Shown piece after piece: positions 59,157 through 64,000 of a DNA stretch of 64,000 nucleotides. Source of the DNA: JACPLR01 sp041649295 (GTDB lineage: Archaea; Nanobdellota; Nanobdellia; Pacearchaeales; GW2011-AR1); NCBI GenBank assembly GCA_041649295.1, contig JBAZNI010000001.1:372001-436000 (forward strand), written 5' to 3'. Every line of letters begins with the position of its first letter. Within the stretch, counting starts at the first letter, position 1. The notes under the pieces are model-generated. The model did no database searches. It was not told where the DNA came from and saw nothing but the letters and a program-made list of their open reading frames with translations. The translations under genes were made by a program, and so were the position numbers.

Positions 59157-59909
59157 TTAATCAATTTTTGCAGACGTCGTGCCTTCGGCGTCGACAACAA
59201 CCCCCCTGCCCCCATCGTCGGAATAACGAAGATTGTTCCAGCCCGAGTAGGCACCGCCACCACTACAAAGGCCGAACCTCGACAAACGGGAACCGCTAGT
59301 AGTATAGCTTGTTCTTTTTCCTTTTACATCTAAAATTGGAATTCCTTTGTCACTAAATCTGTTAAACTTTCCATTTGAAATAAGTTCAGGAGCATCAATA
59401 ACTTCGGCATTATCTCCTAAATCATAAACTAATCCAAATTCTGAATTTGAATCTCTTCTTAGGTTTAATCCTGAAAAATAAATTACTTGGGGAGTTGGCA
59501 AAACTATATCTCTTTTTTTAAGCTGTTTTTCTAATCTGCCTGCTAATGGTTCAGTTAATTGATAAACCTTTGCTTTAGCTCTAAAACAAACTCCTGTGTC
59601 TGTATAACAACCTCTTAAAAAATCTTGTTCTGGATTTTCTGTTAATGCACTTCCAATATCTGCCATTGTTGCAAGTTTTAATGTTTTAGGGAGAACTTTT
59701 TTTAAAAGTATATTTGCAAAAGCATTGCTTCCTGTTAAATCTCCTTCTAAATTTTCTCCAAGAACACCTAAAGAACCTCTAACACTATCTCTATAATATG
59801 CAGGCGTATCTCTTATGTATTTTTCAGCTTCTTCTTTGTAAGCTGGCAAAACTTCGCTTGCAGATAAAGTTCTGACTCTTGGAATCATTGGTGCTGACTT
59901 AATTGCCAT
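59157..59909 (-). CDS. Candidate retroelement-diversified protein, 250 residues
   Basis: A 250-residue protein, AT-biased for its first 200 codons and GC-rich in the last 40. Its end has GSRLSRFGLCSGG and SGWNNLRYSDDGGRGVVV, the C-type-lectin-like fold core found in retroelement-diversified proteins (GSR ... GGRGVV). No signal peptide or membrane segment is seen; the body has CYTDTGVCFRAKAKVYQ and LTEPLAGRLEKQLKKRDIVLPTPQVIYFSGL. The variable region call is separate below. TATA-like TTTATAAATA lies about 25 bases before the ATG. The reverse transcriptase and template repeat are not in this window. Confidence 0.72.
   Translation of the reverse strand: MAIKSAPMIPRVRTLSASEVLPAYKEEAEKYIRDTPAYYRDSVRGSLGVLGENLEGDLTGSNAFANILLKKVLPKTLKLATMADIGSALTENPEQDFLRGCYTDTGVCFRAKAKVYQLTEPLAGRLEKQLKKRDIVLPTPQVIYFSGLNLRRDSNSEFGLVYDLGDNAEVIDAPELISNGKFNRFSDKGIPILDVKGKRTSYTTSGSRLSRFGLCSGGGAYSGWNNLRYSDDGGRGVVVDAEGTTSAKID
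59172..59297 (-). repeat. Possible variable repeat (DGR type)
   Basis: About 40 codons at the 3' end of the previous gene. In 59214-59276, 19 of 21 consecutive codons end in C or T (TTC GGC CTT TGT AGT GGT ...), whereas neighbours in this AT-rich gene often end in A. That is what adenine-targeted mutagenesis of AAY codons in a template would give. Flanking codons (GTT GTT GTC before the end) are constant-looking. The template must be sought elsewhere in the genome. Confidence 0.55.
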
Positions 59910-60001
59910 AGTTTTGTTAAAAAAGAGGTATTTATAAATGTTTGTATATGTAGCCCCTTTGCAGTTAATATATTTAAGACTTTTTTCTTATTTAAACATT
60001 A

Positions 60002-60403
60002 TTATTCTGTCTTCTCTTCTTTTTTCTTGCTCTGCTCTGGGAAGATGTCGTGGAGTTTTTTAGCTCCTTGCTTTACTACCTTAATATTTATCTGTTTTGT
60101 CTTTGCAGATATTTCATTACCTCTTACTGATTTTTTTCTTCTGAACCCTTTATGAGGAGTTTTGTGGAGAAATTTGCCTTTAGTTAAAAGAATTTTTCTT
60201 AACTGCGGGCCTTTTTCATCTGCTTTTCCAGGAAATCCTGCTTCGTCACTTGTTCCAGTTATTTCAAGTTCGTAATCATGCAAATCAGGAAGCACTTCAT
60301 TGCCTTTTATTTTATCTCCGATTTTCTTTCCAATTAATTCTTCTGATTCTAATTCCATATGGAAAGTTTTTCCAGATTCTGATATATTTATCTTAAATGC
60401 CAT
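60002..60403 (-). CDS. rps6e: Ribosomal protein S6e
   Basis: A 133-residue small-subunit protein: KINISESGKTFHMELESEELIGKKIGDKI, then GFPGKADEKGPQLRKILLTKGKFLHKTPHKGFRRKKSVRGNEIS, the conserved S6e core. The tail is Lys/Glu-rich. It is alone in its region, with a TATA-like element before the ATG on the minus strand. Confidence 0.95.
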   Translation of the reverse strand: MAFKINISESGKTFHMELESEELIGKKIGDKIKGNEVLPDLHDYELEITGTSDEAGFPGKADEKGPQLRKILLTKGKFLHKTPHKGFRRKKSVRGNEISAKTKQINIKVVKQGAKKLHDIFPEQSKKKEEKTE

Positions 60404-60703
60404 ACAACTTTAAATTTAGGGTATTTTTAAACATTACTAATTTTGGCTTTGGTAAAACCATTACAAAATAAAGGAGATTGCCCTTTTACATAAAAAGAAG
60501 ATAAGTTGAAATAGTCTTTTTCAGGCATAAAACAAAAATATAGAGTTTATTTTGAGCAAATCATTTAGAGCTTAAAAAAGAATTATTATTCAGATTATTT
60601 GCATATAATATCGATAGAAAGAGTATATTGTCTTTGAGGATTACAGGAATCCACCAAAGCCCAAATCAGTTAATTTTTTAAACTTGTTTTAACTGATTTA
60701 AGA
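60404..60703. other. 300-base spacer without gene
   Basis: No credible frame, tRNA or hairpin longer than a few bases is seen. AT-rich sequence with TTTTTTAAAC about 28 bases before 60704 that would serve as promoter for the zinc-ribbon gene. Confidence 0.5.
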
Positions 60704-61384
60704 ATGTTTAAAAAGAAATGCATTAAGTGTGGCAAAAAAATAGGCAGGAAATATGAGTTTTGCCCTTATTGTGGATTTAACTCTAATTTTAGTTATGACT
60801 CTGAAAGAGATTACGGCTTTTTGGGCAAAGAAAATTTAAACGAGCTTGGGATTAAACTCCCTCCAGGATTTAATATGCTTTTTAAGCCATTAATGAAGGA
60901 ATTAAACAAACAAATGGTGGAGCTGAATAAGGAGTTGGGTGAGGAAGATAAATTAGCAAGAAAAAATAGCAAGCCTGTTAGAACAAGTTTTAGCATACAT
61001 ATTGGGATGCCAGGAGCAAAACCAATAGTCCTTGAAGGAATGAATAGTAATCTTAAATTTGCCAATAGGGAAAGAACAGAATCAAAAAATAAAAAAGTTC
61101 TAAAACTTCCAAAGATAAAATCAGAAATACTTTCAAAAGTTAAAAAATTGCCGAGGGCAGAACCGCAGACAAGTGTAAGGAGATTAGCTGACAGAGTTAT
61201 TTATGAATTAATACTTAAAGGGGTTAAATCAGAAGATAGCCTTAATATCACCGCCTTGGAAGAGGGAGTAGAAGTAAAAGCTTTTTCAGATAAAGAAATG
61301 TTTGTTAAGACAGTTGAATCTGGATTAAAATTTGCAGATTACTCCTTTGCACCTGAAAAACTTATTCTTGAGTTTAAATTATAG
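60704..61384 (+). CDS. Zinc-ribbon protein with Hsp20-like domain
   Basis: A 226-residue protein. The first 30 residues hold a zinc ribbon (CIKCGKK ... CPYCGF). The last 90 residues fold as an alpha-crystallin/CS-like beta sandwich: SVRRLADRVIYELILKGVK, DSLNITALEEGVEVKAFSDKEMFV, FAPEKLILEF. The middle is Lys-rich. Such two-part proteins occur in archaea and are thought to be related to small heat-shock proteins; no client is known. Confidence 0.7.
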   Translation: MFKKKCIKCGKKIGRKYEFCPYCGFNSNFSYDSERDYGFLGKENLNELGIKLPPGFNMLFKPLMKELNKQMVELNKELGEEDKLARKNSKPVRTSFSIHIGMPGAKPIVLEGMNSNLKFANRERTESKNKKVLKLPKIKSEILSKVKKLPRAEPQTSVRRLADRVIYELILKGVKSEDSLNITALEEGVEVKAFSDKEMFVKTVESGLKFADYSFAPEKLILEFKL

Positions 61385-61422
61385 TTCAAAAAGCTTATAT
61401 CTTTTATATTCTTTAATACGCA

Positions 61423-62085
61423 ATGAATATCCCCGAAATCTCTCCAGAATTAGCTGAAGAAGCTGGTTGGCATATTGGTGATGGAAGTATGAATTTCTAT
61501 AAAAATTATGGCAAGTTAAAAGGCATTTACCAATTAAGAGGACATATCGAAGATGATAAAGAACATTATTTAATTAGGATTAAACCCTTTTTTAAATCAC
61601 TCTATGGAATTGATGTTAGTCTAAGGGAAATGCCCTCAACTAGAGTTTTTGGTTTTCAAATTTGGAATAACGAGTTAGTTGAATTCAAGAAAAAATTAGG
61701 ACTATCTTTAGGTAGAAAGTTAAATATTTCAATTCCTGCAGTATTTTTAAAAGATGATATTTTAGTTGCTAGTGTTCTTAGAGGTATTTTTGATACAGAT
61801 GGAGGGATTTATTTAGAAAATAAGAATAATAAACTTTATCCGAGGTTGGAAATAAGGACAATTTCATTAAAACTTGCAAATCAATTACAATATAATTTTA
61901 ATAATTTGGGATTGAGGGCTACAATGCATTCAGAATTATTTAATAAAAAAGTAAATAGACAAAAAACTTATGTTATTTCAATTCGGGGCGAAGAAATGTT
62001 TCATAACTTTATTAAAACAATTAAACCTGCTAATCCCAAACATATGTCTAAATATAGAAAATTCTTGGATTCAAAAAGCTTATAA
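61423..62085 (+). CDS. LAGLIDADG homing endonuclease-like protein
   Basis: A 220-residue stand-alone protein with two LAGLIDADG-like helices: AEEAGWHIGDGSM at residues 10-22, and ASVLRGIFDTDGGIY at about 115-130, both keeping the acidic metal residue (GD and TD). The length is that of a monomeric two-domain endonuclease. It lies 67 bases before the intron-containing tRNA-Ile on the same strand. It could cut an intronless tRNA allele, or act as a maturase, or be a degenerate copy; its target is unknown. Confidence 0.85.
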   Translation: MNIPEISPELAEEAGWHIGDGSMNFYKNYGKLKGIYQLRGHIEDDKEHYLIRIKPFFKSLYGIDVSLREMPSTRVFGFQIWNNELVEFKKKLGLSLGRKLNISIPAVFLKDDILVASVLRGIFDTDGGIYLENKNNKLYPRLEIRTISLKLANQLQYNFNNLGLRATMHSELFNKKVNRQKTYVISIRGEEMFHNFIKTIKPANPKHMSKYRKFLDSKSL

Positions 62086-62152
62086 ACAATCGACATTTCG
62101 AATTTGTAAATGAGTCTGCTATAACAATCCTTACCTTTAAGGAACCTGTTAT

Positions 62153-62263
62153 GAGCCTGTAGCTCAGCCAGGTTAGAGCACTGCATTTTGTTGTGATGTA
62201 AAAGTTAGACAAAAGGTGATTCTGATAAGGCAGGGGTCCCCAGTTCGAATCTGGGCAGGCTCA
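62153..62263 (+). tRNA. tRNA-Ile (anticodon GAT) with intron
   Basis: Acceptor GAGCCTG pairs with CAGGCTC, D stem GCTC/GAGC, T stem CCCAG/CTGGG around TTCGAAT, discriminator A. The exons join at position 30/31 to give anticodon stem CTGCT/GGCAG and loop CTGATAA, anticodon GAT. The mature tRNA is 75 bases after removal of a 36-base intron. No CCA is encoded. The gene's 3' end is duplicated downstream (62330). Confidence 0.9.
62185..62220 (+). other. tRNA intron with bulge-helix-bulge site at 30/31
   Basis: Central helix: CACT (5' exon) pairs with GGTG (3' end of intron) with one G-T pair. The 5' bulge is GCA, cut GC|A; the 3' bulge is ATT, cut AT|T. The intron side is closed by TTTTGT with ACAAAA. 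Cutting there gives exactly the intact tRNA-Ile anticodon arm. Introns at 30/31 are non-canonical; 37/38 is the usual place. Confidence 0.75.
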
Positions 62264-62274
62264 TTTATTTTTAT
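62248..62274 (+). repeat. tRNA-Ile 3' end repeat, copy 1
   Basis: The 27-base sequence from AATCTGGGCAGGCTCA through the following TTTATTTTTAT is repeated exactly at 62330-62356, 82 bases on. Confidence 0.75.
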
Positions 62275-62329
62275 ATGTCTATAGACTGCACAGTGGTTGC
62301 AGGATTATAAAAACCCGCAGGTGGTTTTT
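62275..62329 (+). other. 55-base insert between tRNA-Ile end repeats
   Basis: Between the two copies; it contains CTGCA...TGCAG and AAAAACC...GGTTTTT hairpins. Length and two-hairpin layout match the 54-base insert after tRNA-Lys. Confidence 0.5.
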
Positions 62330-62356
62330 AATCTGGGCAGGCTCATTTATTTTTAT
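62330..62356 (+). repeat. tRNA-Ile 3' end repeat, copy 2
   Basis: An exact copy of the last 16 bases of tRNA-Ile and the next 11 bases. It ends just before the promoter region of the 96-residue gene. Confidence 0.75.
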
Positions 62357-62409
62357 TTGTTATATTTAATTACATATATGCTTAAAAACAATAAATATTG
62401 ATTTATCTT

Positions 62410-62700
62410 ATGGCTGATAGAAATTATGGACGAAGATGCACTTCTTCTACTAACTCTGTTGGTAGTTTTGAGATGAGACAGGGTATTTATATTACTCTAA
62501 CTGAAGAGCCTTTTACTCGATACATATATTTAGATGTTCGTAAACAATTAGAAGGACATTCACATGATGCTGTGAACCATGTTATTCATGCAGGTACGAA
62601 GAGAGTTCAAATTTCTGAGTCTATGACAGTCTATGAGTTTTTTGAGTTAATAGGAAGAACTGTTGATGATGTGATGGATAATGCTAAGTTAGAGCAATAA
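62410..62700 (+). CDS. Hypothetical protein, 96 residues
   Basis: A soluble protein (QGIYITLTEEPFTRYIYLDVRKQLEGHSHDAVNHVIH, then QISESMTVYEFFELIGR). A TTG start at 62398 is possible, but the ATG at 62410 is preferred. No family recognised. It lies between the tRNA-Ile repeats and L15e. Confidence 0.5.
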   Translation: MADRNYGRRCTSSTNSVGSFEMRQGIYITLTEEPFTRYIYLDVRKQLEGHSHDAVNHVIHAGTKRVQISESMTVYEFFELIGRTVDDVMDNAKLEQ

Positions 62701-62738
62701 TACATAAGGTTTAAAAACCAATTTTTTCTTTGATATCT

Positions 62739-63260
62739 ATGACTAAAGGAATGTATCATTACATAAGAGATGCATGGAAAAAACCAGATGCTAAAACTCT
62801 TCGAGATAGAATGGTTGAATGGAGAAAGTCTGATTCTGTTGTTAAAATTGAAAAACCATTAAGATTAGATAGAGCAAGAGCATTAGGATATAAAGCAAAA
62901 AAAGGATTTGTAGTTGCAAGAGTTAAAGTAATGAGAGGCGGGCATAAAAGAACACGTCCGGCTAAAGGAAGAAAGATAAGAAGATTAACAATAAGAAAAA
63001 ATTTATCTCTTAATTATCGTGCAATTGCAGAAGGCAGAGTTGCTAAGAAATTCAAAAATTTAGAAGTTCTCAATTCATATAATATTGGAAAAGATGGAAT
63101 TTATTATTTTTTTGAAGTTATTTTAGTTGACCCTGAAAGGCCAGAAATAAAAAATGACAGGACTATGAAATGGATTTCTGATAAGAAAAACAAAAATAGG
63201 GTTCTTAGAGGATTAACTTCTGCAGAAAAGAAGTCAAGAGGATTGAGAGTTAGAAATTAA
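62739..63260 (+). CDS. rpl15e: Ribosomal protein L15e
   Basis: A 173-residue large-subunit protein of the archaeal/eukaryotic type: TKGMYHYIRDAWKKPDAKTLRDRMVEWRK, ARALGYKAKKGFVVARVKVMRGGHKRTRPAKGRK, and NYRAIAEGRVAKKFKNLEVLNSYNIGKDG. Length fits the family (about 190) but is a little short. GGTTTAAAAACC about 25 bases before the ATG is the promoter; the transcript is leaderless. Confidence 0.95.
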   Translation: MTKGMYHYIRDAWKKPDAKTLRDRMVEWRKSDSVVKIEKPLRLDRARALGYKAKKGFVVARVKVMRGGHKRTRPAKGRKIRRLTIRKNLSLNYRAIAEGRVAKKFKNLEVLNSYNIGKDGIYYFFEVILVDPERPEIKNDRTMKWISDKKNKNRVLRGLTSAEKKSRGLRVRN

Positions 63261-63297
63261 CCTTAGATTTAAATATCCTGATTAATTCTTTTTATAT

Positions 63298-64000
63298 ATG
63301 AGATATTCTGAATTGGTAGAGGTGTATGAATCTTTAGGTGCCACAACCAAGAGGCTTGAGAAAACTGAAATTCTTGCTAAATTTTTAAAACAGCTTAAAA
63401 ATTACAACAGCAAATGGATTTATCTTTTAAGAGGGAGAGTATTGCCTGATTACGATCCTACTGAATTTGGATTGTCAAGACAGCTGGCTATTAAGGCAAT
63501 TTCCAGAGCAACAGGAATATCAGAGGAAAAGATTGAAAGGGAATTTAATAAATTTGGAGATTTGGGAGAAGTTGCAGAGCATTTCATAAATACAAAAAAA
63601 CAATCAACTCTTTTCTCAAATAAATTAACTGTTGAAAAAGTTTTTGATAATTTTTCAAAAATACTTTATATTAAAGGAAAAGGAAGTGTTGATAAAAAAC
63701 TTTTGCTTGTTTCAGAACTATTGGCATCTGCTACTGGAAAAGAAGCAAAATATATTATTAGGACTATCCTAAATGATTTAAGAATTGGAGTTGCTGATTC
63801 TACTTTAAGAGATGCGATTTCTGAAGCATTTTTTCCAGATGATAAAAAAGAAATGAATGAAAAAATAGAGCATGTTTATGATTTAGCCAATGATTTTGCA
63901 GAAGTTTTTGATGCTGTTTCAAAAGGCAAAAAAGCGCTTGATAAAATAATTGTTGTTCCTGGCAAACCAATGAATGTAATGCTGCCAGTTAAAGTTACAG
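63298..64000 (+). CDS. lig: ATP-dependent DNA ligase, N-terminal part (cut by window end)
   Basis: The frame runs from ATG 63298 to the window end, at least 234 residues. It shows the N-terminal DNA-binding domain of archaeal replicative ligase: YSELVEVYESLGATTKRLEKTEILAKFL, LASATGKEAKYIIRTILNDLRIGVADSTLRDAI. The adenylation KxDG motif would follow beyond the edge. It lies 37 bases after L15e on the same strand. Confidence 0.93.
   Translation, partial: MRYSELVEVYESLGATTKRLEKTEILAKFLKQLKNYNSKWIYLLRGRVLPDYDPTEFGLSRQLAIKAISRATGISEEKIEREFNKFGDLGEVAEHFINTKKQSTLFSNKLTVEKVFDNFSKILYIKGKGSVDKKLLLVSELLASATGKEAKYIIRTILNDLRIGVADSTLRDAISEAFFPDDKKEMNEKIEHVYDLANDFAEVFDAVSKGKKALDKIIVVPGKPMNVMLPVKVT

Noticed and set aside
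59157..59333. Plus-strand frames over the GC-rich gene end
   Set aside because: They lie antisense to the 250-residue protein and have no promoter or homology; the minus-strand frame has a start, promoter and length support.
62153..62263. Reading the split tRNA as tRNA-Gln (TTG) with a 37/38 intron
   Set aside because: The 5' exon would give TTTTGT as loop, but the 3' stem would then mispair and no bulge-helix-bulge fits; the 30/31 solution gives a full tRNA-Ile(GAT).
62264..62356. A second, complete tRNA gene after tRNA-Ile
   Set aside because: Only the 3' 16 bases of the tRNA and its flank are repeated; no D or anticodon arm is present.

Overview
The window is an AT-rich, gene-dense archaeal chromosome segment. 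Archaeal marks are Kae1, aIF5B, aIF2 gamma, ribosomal proteins L7Ae, S28e, L24e, S6e, L15e and S10, Dph2, an ATP-dependent DNA ligase, tRNA genes without encoded CCA, one tRNA intron with a bulge-helix-bulge site, and TTTATAAA-type TATA boxes about 25-30 bases before many start codons (leaderless genes). Compact proteins, a bacterial-type gyrase pair, anaerobic ribonucleotide reductase, salvage-type purine metabolism and many small lineage proteins suggest a DPANN archaeon of the Pacearchaeota/Woesearchaeota type. That placement is inference; no rRNA gene is present to test it.

Layout. 1-7.2 kb: a truncated unknown gene, two small HExxH proteins, a YchF-type GTPase, two adjacent DUF167 proteins, DUF192, Kae1 and the L7Ae/S28e/L24e operon. 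7.4-16.5 kb: gyrB-gyrA, serS, a fused methylthioadenosine phosphorylase/adenine phosphoribosyltransferase, a VIT1-type transporter, a GC-rich structured element and S10. 16.7-28.6 kb: a phospholipase D protein between two direct repeats, tmk, a metallophosphoesterase with an Lhr-type helicase, aIF5B, HtpX, and a pentameric ligand-gated ion channel homologue. 28.6-33.4 kb: an accessory island with an AAA/DUF4143 ATPase, an Lrp-type regulator divergent from a methyltransferase and a B12-type radical SAM protein, hairpins, repeats and a tRNA 3'-end remnant. 34.1-40.6 kb: a deoxynucleotide block (nrdR, nrdD, a separately encoded glycyl-radical peptide, nrdG, nadK, dut, a double ThyX-like protein, dCMP deaminase). 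42-45 kb: tRNA-Lys, a thioredoxin/CcdA pair, a RelBE-like pair and a circularly permuted GTPase. 45.3-53.9 kb: a minus-strand cell-surface block with long coiled coils, a 1001-residue thrombospondin-repeat protein, an AbrB-like regulator, a Thr/Ser/Glu repeat protein and two small secreted or anchored proteins. 54-64 kb: ferredoxin, dph2 in two reading frames, dus, aIF2 gamma, a protein whose C terminus looks like a diversity-generating-retroelement variable repeat, S6e, a LAGLIDADG protein next to an intron-containing tRNA-Ile, L15e and the start of DNA ligase.

How the genes fit together. The nucleotide block can make all four dNTPs anaerobically, turn dCTP/dUTP into dUMP and methylate it; tmk at 18 kb then phosphorylates dTMP. 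The fused MTAP-APRT would channel adenine from methylthioadenosine straight to AMP. The surface block and the retroelement-like variable protein point to contact with other cells, as expected for an episymbiont.

Best leads for something undescribed: (1) the variable-repeat-like GC-rich tail at 59172-59297; (2) the glycyl-radical domain of NrdD as its own 44-codon gene; (3) two tRNA genes (Lys, Ile) whose 3' ends and downstream flank are duplicated around a 54-55 base insert that can fold into two hairpins; (4) the GC-rich pseudoknot-like element at 16047-16125; (5) the ion channel and thrombospondin-repeat proteins.
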